A DNA stretch of 64,000 nt from Hydractinia symbiolongicarpus (Eukaryota; Cnidaria; Hydrozoa; Anthoathecata; Hydractiniidae). The notes below the pieces were generated by a model, which worked only from the letters and a program-made list of their open reading frames with translations, did no database searches and was not told the DNA's origin. Position numbers and translations under genes: made by a program. Positions 52,701-64,000 of the stretch are shown here, piece by piece. The DNA lies in assembly GCF_029227915.1 (NCBI RefSeq), contig NC_079880.1, positions 31,181,501-31,245,500 on the forward strand, in the 5' to 3' direction. The stretch's first letter is position 1; every line of letters starts with the position of its first letter.

Positions 52701-54241
52701 TGATTATTATCTAAGAGGATTCTTCTTTATTCTCTAGTGCAGCAATGTACTTCAAGTGAAAATATTGTCTAATATTTGCCATAACACCAAATTTTTGAAA
52801 ATTATACTTCCAGTAGGATGGGCAGCACGTTAGAAGAGTGTGATATGCAACATTTCATTCGTGGAAGCGTACATTTCAATATGGCGCATGGAATGAAATA
52901 TATTTAGCGCCAAAAAAGGATGAGAAAATATGTTTAATAAGAATATATTTATAAGAAAATATTTACAACATTTATATTTACAATATAAGTACTAACTAAT
53001 AATACTATATACAAAAATGAATAAATACATTAAAAATACTTGTTATTTGTTTTGAATTTTTAAAGTTAGGGTTTACTCCGTTAGTTTGCACACACTTGCT
53101 GGAAAATATCACAAATTTTGTTTGTTTGTTTGTTGTTGAAATTTGATGATTAAATTCGTATATACAAATCTTGTGAAGGATTTTGTGAAAACGTGAAAAT
53201 CAGATATAGGATATTTACTTTTTTACACAAAGTTATAAAAGGGGAAAAGTTTTTATCAAAAAAGAAGAATTTCTTTGCTAAGGTTTATCATTTGTTTTTT
53301 TAACAAAATAAAATCTCAAACAACAAGACGACTGTGTTGAGATGACTGAAGACCTGAAGAGCTTATCACTTACTAGCAGAAGGTTTCAAAAAAAAGGTTT
53401 CAATAATGTGTTGCATTTTTAATGTTTACTGCTTTTGTAGCGACTCTGTACAGTCGGAAATATTTCTGACAAATATAATAAAGAAAAGACATCTAATAAT
53501 CAGGATAAAATATTTTTTACAAATCTTCGTGCGTTCACTTTTGTGCAAATTGTTGTGTAAAAATTATCCCTTTAACAAACATTCAATTTTGAGAAAGTTT
53601 CCAAATACAACTTCGTTAAAGTTAAAACTTCATATAGCCTGCCACAACATATTAATGAAATCGCATTTGCATCGTATTTGCAGAAACTGAGATTGCTACC
53701 GTTATTTTTAACTTAGAATTAAAAATCTTTAAAAGCAGTAGATATAAAAGTTGAATTTATCTTCAGAGCAAATCTTTATCTCCTTGGACGACCGTTCATT
53801 CCTTCGTCAGGATCTACGATTGGTGTTTTACTAAATCTAGATAGAAATGAACTAAATTATACTTTTGGAAGTTTCGAAGACCAACCTTAAATTTTACGGC
53901 AATTAACGAGCCTGTCGTTTTCTAAAATTCAAGGATTAATTTTCTAAACATTCTAAACATCTATGCACGTTTGCTATGTCACCACACTTCTTGTGAGGCA
54001 AACTCGTGCTAAGAAACACGTATAGTTCCAATAAGAATGTTTTCTTTGTCATGTTAAATCTGTTAAAAATAAGAACAACTAAAAATGTACAATTAAAAAT
54101 ACGAAGCTTCTTACATCGTCAGTAAGTGAGTTATATACTATTTCTAATTGTACATTTTTAGATGTTCTTATTTTATTTTAATACTTTGCAGGACCTAATT
54201 TCCTAAACCAAAATATAATTGGTATTTCACAGCTTACTTAC
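49715..54241. other. No supported gene
   Basis: About 4.5 kb of AT-rich spacer. The 94-codon frame at 53406-53690 is Lys/Ile/Leu/Cys-rich chance composition. The left part may include ADAR 3' UTR; the right part may include downstream exons of the minus-strand membrane protein, none of which I could place. Confidence 0.45.
54066..54174. repeat. Imperfect inverted repeat
   Basis: AAATAAGAACAACTAAAAAT followed by GTACAATTAAAAATA (about 54067-54101) is inverted at 54139-54174 with two mismatches over 35 bp and a 37-bp loop. Likely a small foldback element. Confidence 0.75.
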
Positions 54242-55477
54242 ACTTCTGTTGGAGTGCGTCCCGTAATTGAAAGGTATATCAACAAAGACGTCACTGCTAA
54301 AATGGCCAATGTTATCAGAAAGCATGCCATTCTTCGTTTTGCTTTTGACCATGGTGTTTCTGCTTGAACGGCTGCTGCTGGAGTCGTATTTTCCTCCTAA
54401 GAAAAAGAAGAAAAAAAATATTTCGACTACGTCTTGGTTTGTACATATGTATGCAGAATAAACTGTCATCTAACAAACCGTAATATTCGCAAACGTTGTA
54501 CATTTTTTGCCAGAAGTTATCCATGAAAAAGGTACTTTCTTGATATCGTGGACTAAAAAAACCACGTTTAGATACAATTTGCAAGTTGCACCCAATTTTT
54601 CTTTAAATCACGGGAATTATTCACGTAAAATTTGCTACAATTATTTAAAGTGAAAAAGCGGTTTTCTTTGTTTCGCAATAATTTATAAACGCAAAGCGCA
54701 TAACGTTTATAGAAATATGAAATTATTATCCTTAATTGAGCTACTGAAATTATTACTATCAACGCAATGTTTTTTAAAATCTTACAATTACGCAACTTCA
54801 CTGCAAAAGGAAGCCCTGGGGACGTTATTTAAGAACTATGGTACAATATGATTTGTTGTATGATGTCAAATATAATAACATCGAAACATACTTACAAGAT
54901 CTCGAATTTGTTTTCCAGTCACATCTTGATATTTAGGTGGCTCGTCTTGGAGTATATACTCTCCCAAACTATCGTAAGACGGAAGTGATTTTCCTGAAGC
55001 AAATGACGCGTTTACGTAAAATGCTTTCTTTTCTTCAGTATTTAATGTTGATATCTTTTGTTCAACAGGGTTATTCATGTCACTGCCACTACTTGTAGTT
55101 TCGTTGCTACCATTGAAATCTGCACGTGCTGATGCATCATTTACTCCAGCGTTCTCTCCATGACAATTGCACGAACAGCCACTGTGCGTCTCGCTTGCAT
55201 TACTTTCCTCGACTTCAATACTTTCTTCAATTTCAATACTTTCCTCAACTTCGTTATCGCCATTATCTGGGAGAATAACAATAAAACTACCTTCTTCTGA
55301 ATTGTTCCTCTCAATACCAGTTTCTACCACACCATTTTCATTTGAAGCACCTTCTGAACTTCGATCTTCTACCACGTTCATATGAATTTCATGGTTTCTA
55401 TCACGTTCTGTGTTATTTTTAGACTTCATATGAAAATTTGCCTCGTTTATTTTAGGCTCAGCAATAGCCTGAGACAT
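54242..55477 (-). CDS. Acidic single-pass membrane protein with PPxY motif (5' two exons)
   Basis: Minus strand, exons 54896-55477 (194 codons, donor CTT|GTAAGT) and 54242-54396 (acceptor TTTTTCTTAG, donor GT|GTAAGT), phase 0 between them; the gene continues left unresolved. The N-terminal 190 residues are hydrophilic and acidic, with a duplicated EESIE repeat, a CSCNCH cluster, and near the end SYDSLGEY and PPKYQDV; PPKY is a PPxY ligand for WW domains such as those of NEDD4-type ubiquitin ligases. Exon 2 gives a basic stop (KAKRR) and a transmembrane helix at about residues 217-238 (MACFLITLAILAVTSLLIYL). No signal peptide, so a type II topology with the PPxY in the cytosol is likely. I do not recognise the family. 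Confidence 0.62.
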
Positions 55478-57963
55478 TCTCTTTCCTCCTAACAGAGGCT
55501 TCTTTTTATGTTGGCTATCACAATATTACTAATATGCAATCTAAAAAATCATAACTCATGGTAAGGTAAAGTATAATAGCTGTTTTGAAAGCTTTTTAAC
55601 GTGTTCAAAAAAATTATAAAATACCTACATGTCTATACGAAGTAACATATAAAAATCTGGAAGTGGAAACGCAAAGGAAGGATAAATTGACGAAGAAGAA
55701 ACTTCAGCGTTCTAATTTTATGCTAGATTACAAACTATATTTGACGACAATGATTTTTTAAAAAAAATATAAAGCTTTCCAGACATGATATTTGATTTGA
55801 TAAACTATATAAACAAATAAATAAATACTAAAGTTAACATAAAGGACTTTCTGTTTTAACTTTATACCACAATCTTGACTATACACCACGAAGTCGAACA
55901 TTCATGTGGCATCAAAGTTTCATTGATTTGCTAGTGTTCTGATGTGTTTAATTATTGTTTTTAAGCTTCATCATGACTTTACAAAAAAACTCCTGCGTAG
56001 ATGGTTTTCAGTAAAATGGTAACTATGGAGTAGGCTTACCTATACGTGCAATAATTCCATCACTAATGCTTACAGAGGGGGCTGAAATTTATTCATAATC
56101 TAGACAAAACATGGTGTCTGTTTTCCTGCTTGGGTAGGTGCTCAGACATTAAATAAATATACAGGGGCGGCGCCACAATTTCCAAAGTGAGGGGGCTCAG
56201 GCATAGTGTGAGATTTTAGTGACAATCAACGAGCCAAGCTAGTGCCGAAACAGCTGGGGTCCAAGGGAAGCTGTAAGCCCCCTTTGACCCCAGCTGGGGT
56301 CCAACGCATTTTTGCAGTCCTAAAACACGCAAAACAGCTATACCTTGGGGTCCAGGAGGCGCTGTAAGTTAGATAGCCAGTAGGTTCTCTGGTTGGATAA
56401 CATCAATTTTCAGGCGGTGATAGAGACACTTATTGGTAAAAAATAAAAAATAATTACTTAGCAAAAAACTGTGTGTGTGTAAGGGGGTGGGTATTAGTAC
56501 TTAGTATTAGTAAAGTAAAGTATTAGTATGAAAATTTTATGTGCTGATTCTTTGCGAGGATTGTTATGCGTCCGCTGGCGGGAAAGTGTTCTTTTTTTAC
56601 TTCGTGTTTTTTATCATTGAGTGTTTGCATATTACAACATTGTGTCAAAAACCAACTCCAATGATGGAGGGCCTAATTATTGGGCTATTAAAATCAAATT
56701 AAAACCAGAGGAAGGAACAACGATTTTGTCAGTGGTGACTTTTGCGTGTAAATAAAAGTAAAGAAATATAAATTTGTGCAATTAAAAATGTATTTATTTT
56801 TGTTTTTTTGGCGCGTGTTTATCACCACTTATCCTAGTTTTTTATATTTGTATCGTTTTATATTTTATCACAAGTCGATAGGTTTAACCCTTCCATCAAC
56901 CCTAAAAGGAAAAAGAAAGGAAAGAGAGAAAGAAAAAGGCATTAAAATAACTAATGATAGGGTTTTTAAAATTAAATTAGAATTACGTTTGTAAAAAATA
57001 TATAAAGGAAAGGAATATGCACAGTATATTTTGTATTAGATATTGTATGACACTCGCTTTATTTTTCTGGACCGACTTCACAACAGCTCTACAATAAGTG
57101 ATAAAGAAGTAAAGTCAATAATAAACATATTATTTTCATTTGAAGTACAAATAAGAAGATAAATTATAAAAGAAAGAATTTAGGGTACAACCAACTAACT
57201 ATTTATTTAGCATTTAACGAATATTACTTCCAAAGTGTGCTTTCCAAAAGTAATCGAATCTGCATGAATCGGCGTATTTTTTATTTTTTCATTATATTCC
57301 AATTAAAATTAAACACAAGCACAAAGTCAATCGAGTTCTTTCCTCTTTCCATTTATACTACTTCCGCATATTTTTTTTATTTTTGATAAAATCAGTGACG
57401 CATAATATCGAAAGTGCAACTTGTTCACGTGACTATGATGCAACCAACCTCGTTCTCAGGGCATTTTGACATAATAGTGAACTTCATAACAGTGACAACT
57501 TTGCCCCCTCCCCTAAAACAAGGATTTGGGCAAAAAACGGGGCGAAGATGCGTCGTAATGTTCTCTACGTCAATGTAATTAAGTTTGGCGGATATCAATT
57601 GTGGTGAATTTTACCCCCTTTGCGAAAATTTGTCGCACAAAACAATCCCAGACTTTTAATAAAACAAATTTTGTTTCTAAACTGTAATTTTATTTTTTTT
57701 TCGCAAAAATAAATATTGCGCTAGAATTAATCAAAAGTAAACAGAAACTACACAAGGTTTTAGAACAAATCCATAAACGTTTTCGTCTTTTTTTACGAAT
57801 TATGGAGGTGTTTTATTCGCAACTGTAAGACAAACAAAATTCCAAAGAAATCCCCTGCCGCAAGTCTACCCCAACATCATGCAACTAACCGCCACAAGGG
57901 CGCTAATTTTAAAGGACGCTGTATTGAGCGTTTACGGCACGTCATTCTAAAATAAAAACAAAT
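55478..57963. other. Divergent intergenic region; possible hAT-like terminus
   Basis: Lies between two genes transcribed away from each other, so it should hold both promoters. CAGGGGCGGCGCC near 56162 resembles the CAGGGGCGG start of hAT-type repeats, and 56200-56380 repeats the string CAGCTGGGGTCCAA; no matching other end was found. The 72-codon frame near 56776 has no domain. Confidence 0.4.
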
Positions 57964-58136
57964 ATGGCGACCATCCTAAGCATGCTACGACGTTCTAGCC
58001 CATCAAAAATTGCATTTCTCACTTTAATAAATATTGTTGTAGTAAGTTCAAATAAAGCTGAGTTGTATACAATGCAAAATTTTGATAGTGTTAGATCCAG
58101 CTCTTATCCACATTTCGTGATGTTTTATGCTCCATG
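57964..58136 (+). CDS. TXNDC5: TXNDC5-like exon 1: signal peptide and first strands
   Basis: ATG at 57964 begins MATILSMLRR. Ends HFVMFYAP plus TG of the active-site Trp codon, before GTAAGC (phase 2). Confidence 0.82.
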
Positions 58137-61100
58137 GTAAGCGATTTTTAGTGACGCTACACTACAGTGACTCTAATACAAAATATCTATGACTTGCCAA
58201 TGTTTACAAAAGTTAAAAATTTTGCGCTTTTTTTTGCACATGCGCAAGCATTTCTGTAGGCAGAAAATATAAACAACTGACCACAGTAATCAAAGAAATC
58301 CATCCAAAAAAGAAATATTCGCTCAAAATTAGTGAAATTTTTTAAGAAGAATTAGAAGAATATAGTTAAAATTTAATTCCAGTTCATCTTGAATCTTATT
58401 CTGCCCAAAAAAGTCTTTAATCTTCATTAATAACCATTTTACCCTGTGCGAGTCCTGCTTTTTTGCCTACACAAAAGTGCGCGCATGCCCATTGTTCTCA
58501 AAATAAAATCAAAATAACTACATCACACGGAAAGTGGTCTAGCTATACAGTTTGTACATAAGGAAGGGTGATGCCAGTGATAGTATATGTTGCCAAAAGC
58601 AAAAAATTGTCAGAAAATATTACTTGGTACCGGATAAAAATCGTAAGAAAGAGGAACTACAACAACAGGCTGTTGATTTGAAAATAGGAACGTAAGATAA
58701 AACACGATTTATGAAAACAAATGAATAATTTTTTCTAGTTAGCTAGCTAGCTAGTCTCCAATGTTCTTATTTTGTTATATAATCTTAAGTCTGGTTAATT
58801 TTAATCCAATGCCTTTACATTGACCAGTGTGCATCACCATATTGTATCAAGAAAATAATAAAATAAAGGTATACACACAGTGTGTGCATGAGGATGGACG
58901 ACTCACTGCCGTATATGTGCTTGAAATACACATATACGGCTCATGCAAGGCACGCAAGCTCATTGTTTTCATTTAAATTTTGTCGAGAAGAAAGCTATAT
59001 TCTGTCGTTGTACTCTCGTTTATTATTGGTAGGATTTTATTACAGCTACCTATATATTTATGGAATAAATGATATAACAAGGAGCCCTGGGGGCTCTAAG
59101 AATTTCCGCGCGCTACCAAATCATTTGATGAAAACCTGCTAATTCGTTGTGTTATTGTGCCAAACATTCGAAGGGGTTTGGTGCATGAACCTCTGAAGAT
59201 AAAGCCCATCAGTGACATTATATCTTACAACAAACGCAAATAAAACGAAACGTGTCATAATAAACTCACATTTTAAAATAAATTGCTAACAAAAAATACA
59301 GCCTATCATTCATGGTTGAAAGTCTTGTGATTGAAACGTTTATGGTTTTAAACGGCATTAGTTGACAAAAAATCAAAATTTTGATGTGACCATCATTTTC
59401 AGCATACTTTTTTTATTAACTGTGTCAATTTTTGTTGAAAATGAAGTAGTTTTAATTTTTGGACCAATTTTGGCCTAAATTGACATTTAAGGTGGCAAAA
59501 CACCAAAATTTTGATGTCACCATCATGTTCACCATACTTTTTTTGTTAATTGTGCCAAAATTTGTCAAAAATAAAGTAGTTTTAATTTTTGGACCAATTT
59601 TGGCCTAAAATGACATTTAAGGTGGCAAAACACCAAAATTTTGATGTCACCATCATGTTCACCATACTTTTTTTGTTAATTGTGCCAAAATTTGTCAAAA
59701 ATAAAGTAGTTTTAATTTTTGGACCAATTTTGGCCTGAAATGACATTTAGGTAAGAAGAAATCAAAATTTTGATGTCACCATCATGTTCAGCATACTTTA
59801 TTTGTTAACTGTGCCAAATTTGGTTGAAAATAAAGTAGTGCTAATTTTTGGACCAATTTTGGCCTAAAATGACATTTAGGTTACAAAAATCAAAATTATT
59901 ATGTCACCATTATGTTCAGCATACTTTTTTGTTAACTGTGCCAAATTTTGTCGAAAACAAATACCAATTTTGGCCTGAAGCGTCAATACTAGACTTCCCA
60001 GTAGTTAAGGAGCTTGGGTACGAAGTTTACATCTGTGACGGACCAACGTGAAATCCCAGGGTCGATTTTTTTTGAAAAAATGCTCTGAAAGAAAAAAACG
60101 ACGGTTTTAAAGAATTTCCTACGCCTTCGGGCGCGAAAATTCAAAAAACAGTTTTTTTTTCAGAACTCTTCCACTTACCATTGCTCCACATTAAAAGAAT
60201 AAATTTCACACGGTAATAAATGTTTAAAAAAATGTTGTTTCGGGTTGATTCAGGTTTCTCCACCAAAAAAAAGTTTTTTTTAAATGCTGGAAGTCGTTCG
60301 ACAGCCCTGTGGTTTTTGTGGCAAGTCGGCACTTTCGACAGTGTAGAGTAAACTCAAATTAGGCTATGATTGTCTAAAGGCTCATTAACCTCTTCTAATA
60401 GAATATCAGCATGGATCCTATCTTTTATTGCATAGTCACACAAAATTTCACACAATTTTGACCAAAGCTTGGGTGAGTTTGTTTTAACACCCACATAGTA
60501 AACAAAAACAAAATTATTTTGGTTTTGTTCTTCATAATTATTTACTCTATGTAGAGGTACCCCACACCTATATATATATGTGTGTATGTGCACAAGGGAG
60601 GCTGGTCAGAGTCAGAAAAGGAACAATTTAGTGTGTATGTATATACTTAATGGATGACCCCTAATTTCCCTCCCCTTCTGCTTGTAATTTTGATAAATTA
60701 GAAAAAGAAAAAACATTAAAAACACAACCAACAATAAAATTGCATGGTTTTTAAATAGGTGATCTTAACATTTCATTTTTGAAAAATTCATGATTCCATC
60801 CACTGCTCCCACCTTGATCTCAAAAATAAATTTTTAAAGTCTCGCCCTCAACCAAAACTATAGTCTTTCCTTGCAGGTATACTAAATTCAAACAAATTTA
60901 AAACAAATTTGCTTCTTATACTTCTTTTTAAACTTTCCTTGAAATTGACACAAATACGAATATCTCTGTAAATTTAACGTGGTTTCATCAATTATTTTTT
61001 TTTTTAATACAAACCCTGAGTTACTTTAAATTCAAACCTTTTTTTAACATTTAGGTGCGGTCACTGTAAACGTATCCAAACATTGTGGGATAAATTTGCT

Positions 61101-64000
61101 GAAGAAAATCATAGTAGAAGACGCTTTAAAGTTGCAAAGGTAGATAAAAAAGCGCGTTGTCTTCATTGCAATTTTCTTCTTTGTGTTCAACAAAAAGAAC
61201 ATATAAACTAAAGATATAGTACACAACACCTTAAAAATATAAAGTAGCACTTATTTTTCACATGGAGCTTCAATAATACACATTGTTTCTAATGTGCTTA
61301 GGACTTTAATTACACAAATTTGTTCTGATGTTCTTTTAATGTTCTTTGTATTTCTAATGTGCTAGGACTTTAATTATGCAAATTGTTTGTGGTGTGCTTT
61401 GGCCCCAATATGCTTATGACTTTAATTATGCAAGTTGCTTCTGATGTACTTAGAACTTTAATCAGGCAAATTAATAAGTCAATGCAGTAAAGGACATGTT
61501 AATAACAAAATATTTTCTAAAAATAATGTTGTTTGTTTGCACACCGAAAACTCCATATGAAGGAATATTGCTTCATGGTCTTCTGTACATAAAACAGTAC
61601 AACAGTACGGTCTTTGTTTTGCATTTACAATTTATAAATTGTAACAGCTTGGTTAGCCAGAACTTAGAATTTTTATCCCAAAGAATTCATAAACATGTAC
61701 CAAGTTTAATGACATAAACATCAATATTTCTGGTAAAACAGAGAAGACACTTTCATACAAGTATGACATCATGAATAATCCTAATGACATTAAAGCTCAT
61801 TTCCGTGAAATCAATTTTTTTACTCAGTAAGTCTACTAAGAATTAAAACTGTACATCAGTAACGCTTAAGAACTATAAATTTACTGTGAAGTTGCAAAAA
61901 TGACCTATTTTGTGATGTGTGTGACATTATTTCTGATCCCAATGACATCATCAAATTAATTTTTGACCTGAAATCTGTTTGTAGTAAGACATTCTACAAG
62001 CAAGTCTTCGGACTTGTGCCCTGTGGGCACGTGTTACACTAGACTAAAAAAGTCTGGTGTTATTAGGGTTAAGCAAAAAAAAATATTGTTTTTCAAAAGA
62101 AACCAAATTTCTTAAACAGCACTTGATACATTTAGTTGTAAAATACCGTATTTAGGTTGACTGTACACAAACGACACCATTGTGTGCAAGTGAAAGTATA
62201 AAAGCATATCCAACGTAAGTATATGTTGTGTATTATTGTTGTTGTTGCTGTTTATGCCTTTATTTATTATTTTTGGTAATATAAATAACTTTTATATATT
62301 TTTTTTTCAGGAATTACATAGGAGGGTTGTTGTTTTTATAGACTCCGTTTATTTAACGACCATAAGAAGTACACATATAAAGGAAATCGAAATATTGCCG
62401 GCCTTAATGAATTTGTGAATATGAACATAAAAAGCATCAAAGATTGGCAGGTGAGGAACTATTTGCTTACATGTTCACATTATCATTCTTACATACCTTT
62501 ATAAATGAGATTGAAAGGTTTAATCGCAACACAAATTTTCTCCATTTGTTTCATTAATAGAACTTAAGCTTTAGTTCAGGGCCTCTGCCAAAGATTTGTG
62601 TGTGTGGTATGGTGTTTGTGGAATGCCATATGTGTTCCCTGTAATTTTTTTAATCTACTGGCTTAGTGTCTTGATATAGATACAACCCCTTTCAAAAGTA
62701 AAAAAGCCTTATTTTAGTGTTTAGTCTTGAGGACAATTTTGGATTGTCTAATTTGCAGAAATACTATAAAGGACCTATGCCTTAAATTACTTTCTTTTAG
62801 TCAAATTCAACCAATAGAAATGAACATCCTTGATATATGTAATGAGAAATACGTTTGCATGTACATTGACGCTCATTTTAAGTCTTTAGTGTAATTCTAT
62901 CAATTAGGGTGTAGTATTGTGAGCATAGCAAACCGCGAAATTTGAACTGAGAATAAAGCATAAATCGATTTTCGCGTCTTCACGAAAGTTAATTTCCCTA
63001 TTGAGATATGTGATCAATGATTATTTAAATAATACAGTTTAGGTATTATATCTTAAGCTTAAATTTTTGCTTTAAGTAAACAAAGCGTAAAACAGTAAAA
63101 CTTTTGACGTTGCGATTATGTGAAACACATGCAACGTTCATTTGAGTTTTATTTGTATAGGTTCCAATCAACTCTGAACGTGCCGATCATGAGATTAAAG
63201 CTGAAGTGAACAGACCTGTCAAAGCGAAAGTATTATCTAGTGATACTTTTCAAAAAGAGATTGAAGAAAAATTGGCCTTCGTTGATTTCTATGCACCATG
63301 GTAGGTTCAAAATCGTAACTATAGTTAATACTTTTGTGTATTAAAAGTATAATGTCTCACTGCAGAAGATTAAACATTAACCAATTATGGCAGCAGTATT
63401 ATTTGGTAATAAGTGACCAACATTTTTTAACAATAATGATATATAGTTGGACTTTTAAAGTCATCATCAGGTAAAATCTAAAATAATAGTAAAATTAGTT
63501 AATACAGATTAAAACAAAAGTGTCTACAACATACGTTCACTAAACTAAAAAATATTGAAATGATATTAAAATTTTATCAAATGACTATATGTATCACTTT
63601 TAAACTTGTATGGTTTTTAAACTCGTTTTTTATATTTAACCATGCCTTAATTTCACATATAAAAAGGGCTTCCATAATCATAAGTGCCGTTGAGACTTCA
63701 ATGTCGACAAAATTTTAACTGTTTCCATTGATAGTATACATTCGCAGCTATTAAAATGTAAGTCCACCGGACTTGAAACTCTAGGATGCTCCTTTATGCG
63801 GGTGATAAAATGCAAACTTGATTGACCGATATAGCGCGAATTACATCACGGACAACAAATTTCTTTAAAAGTCGAAATATATCGTTATTATTAAAAATTG
63901 TTGGTCACTTATTACCAAAAAACCAATTAGCTGGTTTGTTTACCATGTACGGAATTTCCAATATGTCTCATTTTAGGTGTCCTCATTGTGTTCAACTTGA
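57964..64000 (+). CDS. TXNDC5: TXNDC5/ERp46-like ER thioredoxin-domain protein (5' part)
   Basis: Joins 57964-58136, 61055-61139, 62156-62214, 62342-62450, 63161-63300 and 63977-64000+, with phases 2, 0, 2, 0, 2 matching at every GT-AG junction. A signal peptide (core IAFLTLINIVVV, residues 16-27) sends it to the ER. Thioredoxin domain 1 has the active site WCGHC (C59, C62), VAKVDCT and the cis-Pro YPT (104-106). A second domain begins near residue 155 with VDFYAPWCPHC (C190, C193). Order and spacing fit TXNDC5, which catalyses disulfide formation and usually has three CGHC domains; the third and the ER-retention tail lie beyond the window. CPHC in domain 2 differs from the usual CGHC. Confidence 0.82.
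58233..58310 (+). repeat. Dispersed repeat copy 2
   Basis: Resembles 22884-22960 (shared CACATGCGCA-like palindromic stretch, then AAATATAAACAAC). A partly inverted copy of its start appears near 58480-58540 (GCGCGCATGCCC, ACATCACACGG). Confidence 0.5.
59077..60142 (+). mobile_element. Repeated DNA element, copy B, in TXNDC5-like intron 1
   Basis: Second copy of the element at 43741-44789, same orientation. Terminal repeat GAATTTCCGCGC at 59100-59111 and GCGCGAAAATTC at 60131-60142 (one mismatch). The 130-bp unit recurs with its TTGGCC anchor at about 59470, 59600, 59730 and 59859; two adjacent units are almost identical, showing recent unit duplication. Confidence 0.8.
61055..61139 (+). CDS. 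TXNDC5: TXNDC5-like exon 2: active site 1
   Basis: After ACATTTAG; completes Trp then CGHCKRIQTLWDKFAEEN and FKVAK before GTAGAT. Phase 2 to 0. Confidence 0.82.
61997..62060 (+). repeat. Three consecutive hairpins, one with a cUUCGg loop
   Basis: CAAGTC-TTCG-GACTTG (62001-62016), GTGCCC-TGT-GGGCAC (62016-62030) and ACACTAGACT-AAAAA-AGTCTGGTGT (62036-62060, one wobble pair). They lie in TXNDC5-like intron 2, 96 bp before exon 3. Confidence 0.75.
62156..62214 (+). CDS. TXNDC5: TXNDC5-like exon 3
   Basis: After GTATTTAG; VDCTQTTPLCASESIKAYP plus two bases of Thr, then GTAAGT. 59 bp, phase 0 to 2. Confidence 0.82.
62342..62450 (+). CDS. TXNDC5: TXNDC5-like exon 4
   Basis: After TTTTTATAG; completes Thr then LRLFNDHKKYTYKGNRN and ends IKDWQ before GTGAGG. 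The acceptor at 62341 rather than the stronger-looking TTTTTTCAG at 62310 is chosen because only it keeps the thioredoxin frame. Confidence 0.8.
63161..63300 (+). CDS. TXNDC5: TXNDC5-like exon 5: linker and start of thioredoxin domain 2
   Basis: After TTTGTATAG; linker, then VKAKVLSSDTF and AFVDFYAP plus TG before GTAGGT. Phase 0 to 2. Confidence 0.82.
63977..64000 (+). CDS. TXNDC5: TXNDC5-like exon 6 (cut by window edge)
   Basis: After CATTTTAG; completes Trp then CPHCVQL, the second active site. Continues beyond the window. Confidence 0.78.
   Translation: MSSLCST

Noticed and set aside
53406-53690. 94-codon frame
   Set aside because: No domain, no splice context, and no good start context.
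54807-54820. Third copy of the 43741/59077 element
   Set aside because: Only about 14 bases (AAGCCCTGGGGAC) match; nothing of the body is present.
59848-60051. 67-codon frame in repeat copy B
   Set aside because: Generated by the repeat's tail; the corresponding frame in copy A is not maintained, so there is no sign of coding constraint.

Overview
The window is animal nuclear DNA. It is AT-rich, has GT-AG introns of 41 bp to about 23 kb, and is heavily loaded with retrotransposons and DNA transposons. The mix (degenerate DIRS/Ngaro, a CR1-like LINE with a 2A-like motif, a Ty3/gypsy element, TTAA-flanked and foldback elements, a multi-dsRBD ADAR) fits an invertebrate. A cnidarian, perhaps a hydrozoan, is my guess; the species cannot be proved from the sequence alone.

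Layout. 1-13 kb is almost empty of recognisable genes: one minus-strand signal-peptide exon (649-715), simple repeats, and a 926-bp element with 17-bp inverted ends at TTAA (8130-9055). 13-22 kb is a transposon graveyard: DIRS-like debris (about 14.7-15.6 kb), a TTAA/CCCTATTT element (16616-18246) containing an LTR and primer-binding-site remnant, and a longer broken DIRS/Ngaro element (18781-21163).

22.3-49.7 kb is one gene, an ADAR1-type adenosine deaminase acting on RNA, built from six exons whose phases fit exactly (924 codons from the first in-frame ATG I can see). It has five dsRNA-binding domains and a complete deaminase domain. Two catalytic-domain positions are unusual: the normally invariant HAE motif reads HGE, and the base-flipping-loop Glu (E488 of human ADAR2, E1008 of ADAR1) is Gln, the same change known as a hyperactivating mutation in human ADARs. 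Its 23.3-kb first intron splits dsRBD1. That intron holds a broken CR1-like LINE with a 2A-like motif, a long (ATT)n tract, a broken LTR retrotransposon with a MYND-like finger and a nested RTE-type LINE end, foldback elements, a minus-strand OB-fold-like gene, a 26-bp minisatellite, and one copy of a repeat found again in the next gene.

49.7-58 kb is mostly intergenic, with a minus-strand gene for an acidic protein that has a PPxY motif and one transmembrane segment (exons at 54896-55477 and 54242-54396). 57964-64000 holds the first six exons of a plus-strand TXNDC5/ERp46-like secretory-pathway thioredoxin-domain protein, which runs off the right edge. ADAR and the thiol oxidoreductase show no functional link. 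The inverted repeats inside ADAR intron 1 would be plausible self-substrates of the encoded enzyme, but that is inference.
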